Assembly: GCA_021324465.1 (NCBI GenBank)
Contig: JAJPJB010000028.1
Coordinates: forward strand, 1-62,613
Direction of reading: 5' to 3'
Source: Hyphomicrobiaceae bacterium
GTDB lineage: Bacteria > Pseudomonadota > Alphaproteobacteria > Rhizobiales > Xanthobacteraceae
DNA: 62,613 nt
Of the stretch, positions 1-8,521 are shown piece after piece; the stretch's first letter is position 1; the number at the start of each line of letters is the position of its first letter. Under the pieces are notes generated by a model. The model was not told the DNA's origin and did no database searches. It saw nothing but the letters and a program-made list of their open reading frames with translations. A program made the translations under genes and the position numbers.

Positions 1-945
1 ATCTGCCAGCGCATCGTCAGCCAGGTCGGCCGCCGCGTCGACGAATCCTCGCCGATCTGCGACGCGCGCCTGCCGGACGGCTCGCGCGTCAACGCCATCG
101 TGCCGCCGCTAGCGATCGACGGCCCGGCGCTGACCATCCGCAAATTCAAGAAAGACAAGCTGACGCTCGAGCAGCTCGTCAGGTACGGCTCGATTACTCC
201 CGAAGGCGCCGAAATCCTCAAAGTGATCGGCCGCTGCCGCGCCAATGTGCTGATCTCGGGCGGTACCGGCTCGGGCAAAACCACGCTGCTCAATTGTCTG
301 ACCCGCTACATCGACAATGACGAGCGTATCGTCACCTGCGAGGACGCGGCCGAGCTGCAATTGCAGCAGCCGCACGTGGTGCGGCTCGAGACACGGCCGC
401 CGAATCTTGAAGGCGAGGGGCAGGTCACGATGCGCGATCTGGTGAAGAACTGTCTGCGCATGCGGCCAGAACGCATCATCGTCGGCGAGGTGCGCGGCCC
501 GGAAGCTTTCGACCTGCTGCAGGCCATGAACACGGGCCATGACGGCTCGATGGGCACGCTGCACGCCAACTCGCCGCGCGAGGCACTGTCGCGACTTGAA
601 TCCATGATCACAATGGGCGGCTATGCGCTGCCCTCGCGCACCATCCGCGAGATGATCTGCGCGTCGGTCGACGTGGTGATCCAGGCGGCGCGCCTGCGCG
701 ACGGCTCGCGCCGCATCACGCATATCACCGAGGTCATGGGTCTGGAAGGCGACGTGATCATCACCCAGGACGTGTTCGTCTATGACATCCTCGGCGAAGA
801 CGCCAACGGCAATCTGGTGGGCCGGCACCGTTCGACCGGCATCGGTCGGCCGAAATTCTGGGAACGCGCGCGCTATTACGGCGAGGAGGCGCGTCTCGCC
901 GCGGCGCTCGATGCGGCCGAAGTCAACGAGGCCCTCAAGGGCTGA
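1..945 (+). CDS. cpaF: Flp/Tad pilus secretion ATPase CpaF (TadA), 5'-truncated by window edge
   Basis: This is the C-terminal part of a type II/IV secretion-family hexameric ATPase that powers Flp/Tad pilus assembly at the inner membrane. The reading frame is open from base 1, so the gene starts outside the window; the first in-frame ATG at 100 is internal, because the preceding codons already encode family sequence. A P-loop ([12 protein letters not shown]) lies near bases 253-290, and the following conserved blocks include [17 protein letters not shown] (Walker B region) and [13 protein letters not shown] (His box). The stop is 13 bases before tadB. Together with tadB and tadC downstream it identifies a Tad locus. 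Confidence 0.95.
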   Translation: MCQRIVSQVGRRVDESSPICDARLPDGSRVNAIVPPLAIDGPALTIRKFKKDKLTLEQLVRYGSITPEGAEILKVIGRCRANVLISGGTGSGKTTLLNCLTRYIDNDERIVTCEDAAELQLQQPHVVRLETRPPNLEGEGQVTMRDLVKNCLRMRPERIIVGEVRGPEAFDLLQAMNTGHDGSMGTLHANSPREALSRLESMITMGGYALPSRTIREMICASVDVVIQAARLRDGSRRITHITEVMGLEGDVIITQDVFVYDILGEDANGNLVGRHRSTGIGRPKFWERARYYGEEARLAAALDAAEVNEALKG

Positions 946-958
946 GGCGGACCAAGCG

Positions 959-1930
959 ATGAACACCTACCTGCTCTTTATTCTGGTGGCGGTGGCGATC
1001 GGCGGCGTGGCCTGGGTTTTTCTCTACCCAATTCTCTCCGGCGAGCGACAGGCGGAACGGCGCGTGGCGAGCGTGGCTCGGGCCGAGCCGATGGCGCGCC
1101 CGGCGCAACGCGGGCAAATCAAGAATCGACGCGAGCAGATCGAAGGCACGCTGAAGGAGATCGAGGAGCGGCGCAAACAAGCGAGGCGTCCGCCGCTGTC
1201 GGTGCGTCTGCAGCAGGCAGGCCTCGATTGGTCCAAGCGCCGCTTCATGATCACGGCGGCCATGCTCGGCCTTGCCGCGTTTGTTGTGACAATGCTCTCG
1301 GGCGTTGGCCTCCTTGCGGCGCTCGGTTTCGGCTTCGCCGCCGGAGCCGGCTTCCCATTCTGGATGCTGTCCTTCCTGAAAAAGCGCCGCGAGGCGAAAT
1401 TTTTGGCGGAATTTCCCGATGCCGTCGACGTCATCGTCCGCGGCATCAAGGCCGGGCTGCCGTTGCACGATAGCTTGAGGCTCATCGCCAATGATGCGGC
1501 CGAGCCGGTGCGCAGCGAATTTCGCGCCATTGTCGAGACGCAGACCATCGGCATGCCGATCGGCGAGGCCTGCCTCAAGCTCTATGAGAGCATTCCCGTG
1601 CCCGAGGCCAATTTCTTCGGCATCGTGGTTTCGATCCAGCAGCGCGCCGGCGGCAATCTGTCGGAGGCGCTCGGCAATCTCTCGCGCGTGCTGCGCGACC
1701 GCAAGAAGATGAAAGCCAAGATCCAGGCGATGTCGATGGAGGCCAAGGCTTCCGGTACCATCATCGGCGTGCTGCCACTTGCGGTCATGGCGCTCGTGTG
1801 GATCACGAGCCCGAACTATATCTCGCTGCTGTGGACCGAGCCGCTTGGCCGGGTGATGCTGGCCTGCTGCGCCGCCTGGATGGCGGTCGGCGTCTTTGTG
1901 ATGCGCAGGATGATCAATTTCGATTTCTAG
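959..1930 (+). CDS. tadB: Tad pilus inner-membrane platform protein TadB
   Basis: Predicted 323-residue inner-membrane protein of the GspF/TadB fold that forms the pilus assembly platform with TadC. An N-terminal membrane helix (residues about 3-25, LLFILVAVAIGGVAWVFLYP) is followed by a charged, probably coiled segment (about 30-75), two central hydrophobic stretches (about 95-140), the T2SSF domain with the family segment AEFPDAVDVIVRGIKAGLPL, and C-terminal membrane helices. The ATG at 959 is chosen because the membrane helix starts there and a purine-rich AGGCGG sits just upstream; the frame runs further upstream, inside cpaF, but encodes nothing recognisable. Gene order cpaF-tadB-tadC is typical. 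Confidence 0.93.
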   Translation: MNTYLLFILVAVAIGGVAWVFLYPILSGERQAERRVASVARAEPMARPAQRGQIKNRREQIEGTLKEIEERRKQARRPPLSVRLQQAGLDWSKRRFMITAAMLGLAAFVVTMLSGVGLLAALGFGFAAGAGFPFWMLSFLKKRREAKFLAEFPDAVDVIVRGIKAGLPLHDSLRLIANDAAEPVRSEFRAIVETQTIGMPIGEACLKLYESIPVPEANFFGIVVSIQQRAGGNLSEALGNLSRVLRDRKKMKAKIQAMSMEAKASGTIIGVLPLAVMALVWITSPNYISLLWTEPLGRVMLACCAAWMAVGVFVMRRMINFDF

Positions 1931-1940
1931 GCGCCCGCCG

Positions 1941-2912
1941 ATGACCCAGATCATTCTCCGTTATATCGACGCGCAGACGCTGACGATGATCTTCGCCGCG
2001 GTGGCGGCCGCCGCCACGGTTCTGACACTGGCAATGCCGCTGATGGCGACCGACAATCTGTCGAAGCGCATGAAAGCGGTGGCCGTCGAGCGCGAAAAGA
2101 TGCGGCAGCGCGAACGCGAGCGCATGGCGCAGGGCAATAGGGTGGCGCTTCGGCAGTCGCCGAAAGCCTATATGAAGCGCGCGGTCGACAGTCTCAACCT
2201 GTCGAAATGGGTGGGCCAGGAGGCGGCGCGTGGCATGCTCGTTCAGGCCGGCTTTCGCGGACATGCGCCCTATGTAACTTACCTGTTCTTTCGCATGGCG
2301 ATGCCGATCATCATGCTGCTCGGCTCGCTGTTCTACATTTTCGTGGTGCTCGATCTCGATTATCCGCCGATGCTCAAGATGGCCGTCTGCATCGGCTGCG
2401 CCTATTTCGGCATGCAGAGCCCGAACCTGTTCCTTAAGAACAAGATTCAGCGGCGCCAATTGTCGATCAAGCGCGCCTTCCCCGATGCGCTCGACCTGCT
2501 CCTGATCTGTGTGGAATCCGGCATGTCGATCGAGGCGGCGTTCCGCAAGGTGAGCGAAGAGGTGGGCACGCAATCGGTGGCGCTGGCCGAAGAGTTCACC
2601 TTGACCACGGCGGAATTGTCCTATCTGCCCGATCGCCGTCAGGCCTACGAGAACCTGGCGCAGCGCACCGGGCTTGAAGGCGTCAAGGCGGTCTGCCTGG
2701 CGCTGCAGCAGGCGGAGCGTTACGGCACGCCTTTGGCCACCACTTTGCGCGTGCTCGCCCAGGAAAATCGCGACATGCGTATGGCCGAAGCCGAAAAGAG
2801 AGCGGCGGCGCTACCGCCCAAGCTCACGGTGCCGATGATCGTCTTCTTTCTGCCGGTGCTGTTTGTCGTCATTTTGGGCCCGGCGGCGATCAAGGTGATG
2901 GGGCTGCAATAG
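1941..2912 (+). CDS. tadC: Tad pilus inner-membrane platform protein TadC
   Basis: 323-residue partner of TadB in the Tad pilus platform. Hydrophobic helices occur at residues about 15-35, 110-160 and 295-320, around a T2SSF domain that carries the characteristic AFPDALDLLLICVESGMSIE segment and a second conserved block near VCLALQQAERYGTPL. It begins 10 bases after the tadB stop, so the three genes are almost certainly one transcript. The 266 bases to the next gene (which is convergent) contain no gene I can support. Confidence 0.93.
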   Translation: MTQIILRYIDAQTLTMIFAAVAAAATVLTLAMPLMATDNLSKRMKAVAVEREKMRQRERERMAQGNRVALRQSPKAYMKRAVDSLNLSKWVGQEAARGMLVQAGFRGHAPYVTYLFFRMAMPIIMLLGSLFYIFVVLDLDYPPMLKMAVCIGCAYFGMQSPNLFLKNKIQRRQLSIKRAFPDALDLLLICVESGMSIEAAFRKVSEEVGTQSVALAEEFTLTTAELSYLPDRRQAYENLAQRTGLEGVKAVCLALQQAERYGTPLATTLRVLAQENRDMRMAEAEKRAAALPPKLTVPMIVFFLPVLFVVILGPAAIKVMGLQ

Positions 2913-3057
2913 CGGAGTGATGATTTCAGATTGAAGCCTCCGCACAACCCTTTGTGGCGACGTTATCCGAAGGTAACCGAAGCATTTGCGACCCTGCGCT
3001 CACATCCGCATGTGTCGCGGTTCGCACCGGGTGAACTGAAAGTCCGGCGGCAGAGTG

Positions 3058-3080
3058 AGGCATTGATCGCAGCGGATAGC
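3058..3080. repeat. Short dispersed intergenic repeat, copy 1
   Basis: The 14-mer AGGCATTGATCGCA followed by a similar 9-base tail also occurs at 5126-5148 with two mismatches in the tail. Both copies lie in intergenic DNA beside unrelated genes. Function unknown; two copies only were found by eye. Confidence 0.4.
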
Positions 3081-3178
3081 GAGTGCTTCCGCGGCAGCCG
3101 CTGCGATCGATGTCGTCCCGCGCTCACACCGCGATTCTTTTTTGCTTCACTCTTGCTCGCGAGCAAAGCCATGATGGG

Positions 3179-3994
3179 TCAGCTTGATCCCGGCACCGAG
3201 CGGTCCGCGCTTTTTGCCAGCGGGGCGGCGAGGTTCTTGCGCGCCAGCATCTGCCGCAGATAGGCGACATTGGCGGCCGCCTGCTCGGGCGGCAGATCGG
3301 CACGCGCAATGTCTTCGGCCTCGTCAAAGCGGCCCTGCAGGCCGACCACCAGCGCGAGATTCTGCCGCACCCGCGGGTCGACCGGCTGATGCGCGGCGGC
3401 GCGGCGCAGCGTCGCCTCGGCATTTTTTAGATCCTTGGACAGCGCATAAGACAGGCCGAGATTGGACAGGACCGTCGGCTCGTCCGGCACGATCTTCAGC
3501 GCAGTGAGATAATGGCGCTGCGCCTCTTCGTGCCGACCCATCTGGTCGAGCACCGCGCCCTGCGCCGAGAGGATGCGCCAGTCCGGCTGGTCGGGCGTGT
3601 GCGCGCGATCCAGCACTGCAAGCGCCTGTTGGTAATTGCCGTTTTCGGCCAGCGCGCGGCCATATTCGCCGAGCACCGCCTTGTTGTGCGGATTGCGCAA
3701 CGAGACCTGTTCGAGCACCGCGACGGCCTGGGCGTGCTGGCCGGTGCTGCGCAACGCCTGCGCATAGCGAAGCGCGACGTCGACGTCCGTCGGATTGGCG
3801 CGGTATTTCTCGCCGAGCATTTCGGCATCGCGACGCAGATCGGCATCGGATCGGCCGGGCGACGGCAATGCGATCGAGCCGGTCGCATCGGTGGTCGCGG
3901 GGGTCGGTGTCGTCCCGCAACCCGCCGTCGCCGCCGCAACGACGGTGACGATCGCGGCGGAGGCGAACAGGCGGGCGAAGCGGCATCGCCGCAT
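3179..3994 (-). CDS. tadD: TadD-like tetratricopeptide-repeat lipoprotein
   Basis: Predicted lipoprotein of 271 residues. From the chosen ATG at 3994 the N-terminus is a basic stretch, a hydrophobic segment and a lipobox (TAGC, about residue 26), so it should be lipidated and face the periplasm. The frame could start 20 codons earlier at 4054, but that adds a polar leader before the signal peptide. The body is built of TPR-type helical repeats (for example LGEKYRANPTDVDVALRYAQ, LEQVSLRNPHNKAVLGEYGR, LGLSYALSKDLKNAEATLRR). TadD-type TPR lipoproteins are standard members of Tad loci and help secretin/pilus assembly. It is convergent with tadC. Confidence 0.8.
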   Translation of the reverse strand: MRRCRFARLFASAAIVTVVAAATAGCGTTPTPATTDATGSIALPSPGRSDADLRRDAEMLGEKYRANPTDVDVALRYAQALRSTGQHAQAVAVLEQVSLRNPHNKAVLGEYGRALAENGNYQQALAVLDRAHTPDQPDWRILSAQGAVLDQMGRHEEAQRHYLTALKIVPDEPTVLSNLGLSYALSKDLKNAEATLRRAAAHQPVDPRVRQNLALVVGLQGRFDEAEDIARADLPPEQAAANVAYLRQMLARKNLAAPLAKSADRSVPGSS

Positions 3995-4132
3995 TGCGAG
4001 CGCCGCCGTTGACTGCCGGATCGCTGCATGGGAGCAGAAAGAGCTGGGCCGCATGGTCGCTCAGCAATAGTCCGTTAACCCTAACGGTCGGTTAACGAAT
4101 TGTGGCGGCGTCAGCCATCGGGAGCTCTGTGA

Positions 4133-5074
4133 ATGTTGCGACTAGCGGTCGCCGATCTGGATTCGCCGTCGTATTTCGTCGCCACGGCGGCGGTCGAGCT
4201 CGGGTTTTTCAAGGAAGAAGGCATCGACATCACGCTCGACCGTGTCTTTGGCGCCGCCGACGGACCGGAGCGGCTGCGCGAGGGCAGCCTGCACTTTTTC
4301 GGCGGCCCGGCCTATGCGGCGACGCGCGCCTTTCCCGGCTGGGCGGGCGCAAAACTGCTCTGCGCGCTCGCGCAATATTCGTATTGGTTCATGGCGGTGC
4401 GCGCCGATCTCAACCTCAGGCGCGGCGACGTCGCGGCGTTGAAGGGCCTGCGCATCGCGTCCTCGCTCGCCTTTCCGGTCATGGGGCTGAAATATCTGTT
4501 GGCGCAATCCGGCATCGATCTTGAACGCGACCGGGTCCGCATCGTGCCGGCGCGCCCTTTGGGCGCGGACAAGCATGCGATGGGCCGTTCCGGCGTCGAT
4601 GCAATTCTCAACGGCGCGGCCGACGCCTATTGGGGCAACGGCATGCGCCTCGCCATCGGCGAGAAGCTCGGGGTTGCCAAGCTGCACCTCGATCTGCGTC
4701 GCGGCGATGGTCCGCCCGGCGCCCGCTTCTACAATTTCGCCGCGCTGACGGCGACCGAGCGGCTGGTCCAAGAACAGCCGCAGATCGCCGCCGGCGCGGT
4801 GCGCGCCATCGTCAAGGCGCAACGGGCGCTGCAGGCGGACCCGTCGCTGGCAACTCCGATTGCGGAGCGATTGTTTCCGGCGGAAGAAGCGCCGCTGATC
4901 GCCGGTCTCATCGCGCGCGATGCGCCGTTTTACGATGCGCGCATCACCGCGGAGGCGGTCGACGGGCTCAGCAAATTTGCGCTCGCCAATGGGCTTGCGG
5001 CCGCGCCGTTGGCTTATGAGCGGCTGGTGGCGTCACAGTTCAGCGGGCTGTGGTGCGGCGAACAGGCCGAATGA
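4133..5074 (+). CDS. ABC transporter substrate-binding-like protein (NMT1/THI5-like fold)
   Basis: 313 residues. The opening LRLAVADLDSPSYFVATAAV and the segment ELGFFKEEGIDITL are typical of NMT1/THI5-like or SsuA-like periplasmic binding domains, in which ligands such as sulfonates, taurine or pyrimidines bind between two lobes. No signal peptide is visible from the ATG at 4133, which is unusual; the protein is either cytoplasmic or a sensor/enzyme on this fold. No permease or ATPase genes lie beside it. It is followed convergently by an amidohydrolase and a dehydrogenase, suggesting a small catabolic cluster. The ligand cannot be deduced. Confidence 0.7.
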   Translation: MLRLAVADLDSPSYFVATAAVELGFFKEEGIDITLDRVFGAADGPERLREGSLHFFGGPAYAATRAFPGWAGAKLLCALAQYSYWFMAVRADLNLRRGDVAALKGLRIASSLAFPVMGLKYLLAQSGIDLERDRVRIVPARPLGADKHAMGRSGVDAILNGAADAYWGNGMRLAIGEKLGVAKLHLDLRRGDGPPGARFYNFAALTATERLVQEQPQIAAGAVRAIVKAQRALQADPSLATPIAERLFPAEEAPLIAGLIARDAPFYDARITAEAVDGLSKFALANGLAAAPLAYERLVASQFSGLWCGEQAE

Positions 5075-5125
5075 GAGCGCTGGGCGCCGCCATCGCGGAT
5101 CAAAAAAGATGCCACCGGCGGAGCA

Positions 5126-5148
5126 AGGCATTGATCGCAACGGACAGC
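5126..5148. repeat. Short dispersed intergenic repeat, copy 2
   Basis: Second copy of the 14-mer AGGCATTGATCGCA plus tail seen at 3058-3080. It lies between the stop of the binding-protein gene and the stop of the convergent amidohydrolase. Confidence 0.4.
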
Positions 5149-5219
5149 CGGCGCTTCGGGTCTGTCGATCCTGCCGAGGGCGCTTCGACCGCCGCGAGCG
5201 GCGGCCAAATCGTGACTTC

Positions 5220-6236
5220 TCACCCGCCTGCTTCCGCCTTCTTCAAAAGCCGCAGCGCGTTGCCCGAAAAAATCCTGGCGCGATCGGCGTCCGAAATCTC
5301 CAGCCGCCTGAGCGCTTCGATCGCCGGCCTGATCGGCCCGAGCGGCGTGTCGGTTGCAAACACCACCCTGTCGGCGCCGAAGAACTCGAACCCGCAGCGC
5401 AGCGCATGCACGCCGCCGCCGAACATCGCGGTGTCGGCATAAAAGTCGCGCATGTAATCGAGATGCGGCCGCTTCAGCGACGGAAGAATCCGCGAATAAT
5501 CCTCGTCCGAGGTGCGCGCGCCGAGCACCTGCAGGCCGGGCCCGACGCGGCCGTCGTAATAGGGGATCATGCCACCGAGATGATGCGTGATGATTTTCAG
5601 GCCGGGATAGCGGTCGAACAGGCCGCAGAAGGCGAGCCGCACCATGGCGACCGAAGTGTCATAGGGCCAGCCGAAGCACCACCACATTTCAAAACGCGAT
5701 TTTTGCTCGGACGCGTAATCGGGCATGGCGGCGGTGCGCGCCGGATGCAGCCAGATCGGCCGGTCGAGCTGCGCCATGGCGGCGAACAAAGGCTCGAAGG
5801 CGGGCTCGTCGAGCGGCCGGCCGGCAAGCGGTGTGAACACCAGCACGCCCGCCGCGCCGAGCTGGTTGATCGCGCGCTTGGCTTCTTCGACCGAGCCCAT
5901 CACGTCGGTGAGCGCGAGCGCGGCGACGAAGCCCGCGAAGCGATCCGGATATTTGGCGCAAAGCTCGGCCATGGCGTCGTTGGCGATGCGCGCCAGCGTC
6001 AGGCCTGGTCCGGGCGAGGCGAAATCCTCGATCGGCGGATTGGGCAGCGAGATCACCTGCCGATAGTCGCCGAACTCGTCCATCTCGCGAAAGCGCGCTT
6101 CGAGGTCATGGATTTTCGTGACGCCGCGCAGCCGTGCCGCGATGTTGCCGAGCTTCGGCGCCGCCTTGTTCATCTCCTGGAGGTAGCGCTCCGGAGAGAG
6201 GTGGCAGTAAAGATCGATGAGCGTCTGCGTGCTCAT
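5220..6236 (-). CDS. Amidohydrolase family 2 (ACMSD-like) metal-dependent hydrolase/decarboxylase
   Basis: 338-residue TIM-barrel protein of the amidohydrolase_2 family, which includes aminocarboxymuconate-semialdehyde decarboxylase, gamma-resorcylate decarboxylase and 4-oxalomesaconate hydratase. Seen: N-terminal IDLYCHLSP, central WLHPAR, LKIITHHLGG and C-terminal VFATDTPLG, matching the usual metal-ligand and catalytic strands. The first motif is odd: the family's HxH is here Y10-x-H12, so one canonical metal-binding His is missing. The start codon overlaps the stop of the upstream dehydrogenase gene by 4 bases (ATGA), so the two are translationally coupled. Substrate unknown. Confidence 0.8.
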   Translation of the reverse strand: MSTQTLIDLYCHLSPERYLQEMNKAAPKLGNIAARLRGVTKIHDLEARFREMDEFGDYRQVISLPNPPIEDFASPGPGLTLARIANDAMAELCAKYPDRFAGFVAALALTDVMGSVEEAKRAINQLGAAGVLVFTPLAGRPLDEPAFEPLFAAMAQLDRPIWLHPARTAAMPDYASEQKSRFEMWWCFGWPYDTSVAMVRLAFCGLFDRYPGLKIITHHLGGMIPYYDGRVGPGLQVLGARTSDEDYSRILPSLKRPHLDYMRDFYADTAMFGGGVHALRCGFEFFGADRVVFATDTPLGPIRPAIEALRRLEISDADRARIFSGNALRLLKKAEAGG

Positions 6237-7189
6237 GTCAGCACCCGCACCGCCTTGCCGTCGAGAAAGCCGCGGATGTCTTCAACCACGCCGGCGAAAT
6301 AGTGCCGGTAATTCTGCAGCGAGACATAGCCGAGATGCGGGGTGAGCACGACATTGTCCATCTTGCGCAACGGGTGATCGAGCGGCAGCGGCTCGACGTC
6401 GAACACGTCGAGGCCGGCGCCGGCGATCTTCTTCTCGCGCAGCGCCGCGAGCATAGCCGCCTCGTCGACGATCGGCCCGCGCGAGGTGTTGATCAGATAA
6501 GCGGTCGGCTTCATCAGCGAAAACTCTTTGGCGCCGACCAGGCCCCGCGAGCGCGCCGAGAGCACGACATGGATGGTGACGAAGTCGGACTGCCGGAACA
6601 GCTCTTCCTTGCCGACATAGCCGACGCCGGCCTGCCCGCATTTTTCCGGCGTCAGATTCTGGCTCCAGGCGATCACCTTCATGCCGAAGGCCTTGGCGAT
6701 CGCGGCGGTCCGCTGGCCGAGCTTGCCCAGACCGAGCGTGCCGAGCGTGAGCCCTTCAAGATCGGGGCCGATCGTCGTCTGCCACGGCGCGCCGGCATGC
6801 ATGCGCGCATTTTCGTAACCGATGCGGCGGGTCAATTCGAGCATCAGCCCGATGGCGATGCCGGAGGTCGGGCTGCCGAAGGCTCCGGTGCCGCAGACCG
6901 TCACGCCGCGCGCCTTCGCCGCCTCGGTGTCGATCGAGGCATTGCGCATGCCGGTCGTGATGAGAAGCTTCAGCCTGGGCAGCGCGTCGATCACCGCCTT
7001 GGGAAAGCCGGTGCGCTCGCGCATGGCAACGATGATCTCGAATTCCTGCAAAGCCGCGATGGCTTTGTCCGGGCCGCCGAGATGCTCATGGAAGACCTTT
7101 ATGTCGACGTCGCCCTTGATCTTGGACCAGTCGGCCGACGCCAGCGCCACATTTTGATAATCGTCGAGAATTGCGCAGCGCATCGCCAT
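6233..7189 (-). CDS. D-2-hydroxyacid dehydrogenase (phosphoglycerate dehydrogenase-like)
   Basis: 318 residues, NAD-dependent D-isomer-specific 2-hydroxyacid dehydrogenase. The NAD-binding Rossmann motif is LGTLGLGKLGQ (about residues 150-160), with the catalytic Arg in NTSRGPIVDEAAML, Glu in AGLDVFDVEPLP and His in VVLTPHLGY, all present and in order. It is the first gene of a two-gene unit with the overlapping amidohydrolase, so the pair probably acts on related carboxylic acids. It lacks the C-terminal ACT domain of many SerA proteins, so a role in serine synthesis is less likely than catabolism. Confidence 0.88.
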   Translation of the reverse strand: MAMRCAILDDYQNVALASADWSKIKGDVDIKVFHEHLGGPDKAIAALQEFEIIVAMRERTGFPKAVIDALPRLKLLITTGMRNASIDTEAAKARGVTVCGTGAFGSPTSGIAIGLMLELTRRIGYENARMHAGAPWQTTIGPDLEGLTLGTLGLGKLGQRTAAIAKAFGMKVIAWSQNLTPEKCGQAGVGYVGKEELFRQSDFVTIHVVLSARSRGLVGAKEFSLMKPTAYLINTSRGPIVDEAAMLAALREKKIAGAGLDVFDVEPLPLDHPLRKMDNVVLTPHLGYVSLQNYRHYFAGVVEDIRGFLDGKAVRVLT

Positions 7190-7339
7190 GACCGTTCCAC
7201 CCTATGCTCGAATTTTTGCGTCAGTGCTTCTAAAGCATCGGCGCGCCGAAAAGAAGCCCATTGCGCCTTGCGGGCCATGTTGAAGTGGGTGCCGCACGAG
7301 CGCGATAGGATGACGCATTGTCATCATTCGCGTCGCTCT

Positions 7340-7375
7340 GAGGCGCGCCTCGAAGGGCGCCTGCGCCGGCGCCTC
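7340..7375. terminator. GC-rich inverted repeat between two minus-strand genes
   Basis: Arms GAGGCGC (7340-7346) and GCGCCTC (7369-7375) flank further self-complementary GC-rich sequence. It lies just after the stop of the Cys-rich gene and before the dehydrogenase start, so it could end the former transcript. No clear T-run follows; it may instead be one of the dispersed palindromes. Confidence 0.35.
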
Positions 7376-7386
7376 ATGGCTCCGCG

Positions 7387-7770
7387 TTACGCCGGCGCCT
7401 GCCTGCCGTTGCCGCGCCGGCGCAGCTCGGCGGCCTTCACGGAATCGGGCTTGCGCAGCTCGAACGGCATGAATTCCTGCACCGTGCGCTCCGCCGCCCC
7501 CGAATTGCGCGGCGCCGCACTCAGGATGCGCTGGCGCGCCAGAAACTGCTCGTGCCGCGACACGGCGCCGATGCGCGCCTGCAGGCAGCGATCGACATCG
7601 CCGCAGCAGCGCCGGTGCCGCCGGCAGCGCTTGTCGCGGCAGTCGCGCCAGAACTTGAAGGCGTTGCAATAGTGCAGCTGCAGCCGTGCGAGCTCCGCCA
7701 TGAAACGATCGCACCAGCGCCGCGCATAGGCTGCCTGTTTTGCCGTTGGCCTGTTTGAACGCATGGACAT
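7387..7770 (-). CDS. Small Cys/Arg-rich conserved hypothetical protein
   Basis: 127 residues if started at the ATG at 7770, which has an excellent ribosome-binding site (AAGGAGACACG then ATG); the frame is open further upstream but without such a site. The N-terminal half contains a basic cysteine cluster (YCNAFKFWRDCRDKRCRRHR followed by RCCGD), which could bind a metal or nucleic acid. The C-terminal half is basic and unremarkable. I recall similar Cys-Arg motif proteins as uncharacterised proteins of Bradyrhizobium relatives; no function is known to me. No signal peptide. Confidence 0.65.
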   Translation of the reverse strand: MSMRSNRPTAKQAAYARRWCDRFMAELARLQLHYCNAFKFWRDCRDKRCRRHRRCCGDVDRCLQARIGAVSRHEQFLARQRILSAAPRNSGAAERTVQEFMPFELRKPDSVKAAELRRRGNGRQAPA

Positions 7771-7875
7771 CGTGTCTCCTTTTTTCTCGACGCGTTTTCC
7801 TGGCGCGCCTTCTCGGCGCGCTCCCTTCGTCGCCATCGGGCATAGCCGTTCGCAGAACGGCGTCGCGCAGCCTGT

Positions 7876-7906
7876 CATCGGGCCGGCCAAAAGGCCGGAC
7901 CCGTCG
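7876..7906. repeat. REP-like palindromic element with GGCCGGCC hairpin core
   Basis: TGTCATCGGGCC, then a hairpin GGCC-AAAA-GGCC, then GGACCCG. The flanks match the element at 13451-13486 while the hairpin core differs in sequence but keeps pairing, which is typical of mobile palindromic intergenic repeats. Confidence 0.6.
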
Positions 7907-7983
7907 GCTCGCCTATGCCGGTGGCCCGTGCCGACGCGCGACTTCGAATCGGATCAGAAAGTCTGATCCAGCTTCGCCGCCGC

Positions 7984-8014
7984 GTGGATTGCCGGATCAA
8001 GTCCGGCAATGACG
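7984..8014. repeat. REP-like palindrome (ATTGCCGGA / TCCGGCAAT)
   Basis: Perfect 9-base arms at 7988-7996 and 8002-8010 around a TCAAG loop, within GTGGATTGCCGG...CAATGACG. This is a familiar interspersed palindrome of Bradyrhizobium-type genomes; on the minus strand it reads as the peptide VIAGLDPAIH seen in many spurious annotations. Confidence 0.75.
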
Positions 8015-8039
8015 CTTGTGAGAACGAAACGAAAGCAAG

Positions 8040-8460
8040 GAGGCGGAACGCCGGCAGACGCAGAGTTTTTAAGTCCGCAGCAGCGGCTGCGGGCGCACCA
8101 CGAAGAGGCGGCTTGCGCCGCCCATCCGCTGCGGGGTGCGCTCGCCTGCCGGCATTCCACCGCGGCTCTTCCCGGAAGCGTCATGACGCCTCCGTCCAGC
8201 TTCAGGCCATGCTTGCTGCGGCCGGCCGCCACGGTTACTCAGCTAAGTGGGCGTTACCCACCCCTGCCGCGCCGCAGTCCAGTGAGCACCTCACGGCCGG
8301 TCCGAAATGCCGGCGGCTGATGCCCAAAGCCGCCCGGGGGCGGTTCGTAACGCCGCCCGCGGGCACCGCCCCCGCTCCGGCCTTCAGGTCTACCTCCCAA
8401 AGGCGTCCTTGCCGAGCGGGGTTGATTCGCGGCAGATGTAACCTTTTTAGGGACAGATGT
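8040..8460 (-). other. Non-coding, highly self-complementary GC-rich stretch (possible structured RNA or repeat)
   Basis: About 420 bases with no convincing gene. Read on the minus strand it contains strongly complementary blocks (for example GGGCGGCGTT near GAACCGCCCC, and GGGTGGGTAACGCCCAC), then a palindromic repeat. An open frame of 69 codons at 8254-8463 on the minus strand is Gly/Arg/Pro-rich and probably a by-product. It could be a structured RNA, a long dispersed repeat, or a decayed element. Confidence 0.3.
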
Positions 8461-8521
8461 CAAGCGACGTCCTGCTTACGGTGACGAAATCAAACATGTC
8501 ACGAACGGCAAAGCGGGGCCC

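Noticed and set aside
7954-8232. Minus-strand frame ending in VIAGLDPAIH as a gene
   Set aside because: The end is the translation of the REP-like palindrome at 7984-8014, a common false gene in this group.
8254-8463. 69-codon minus-strand frame as a protein
   Set aside because: It is Gly/Arg/Pro-rich, encoded by self-complementary DNA, and next to a palindromic repeat. More likely non-coding.
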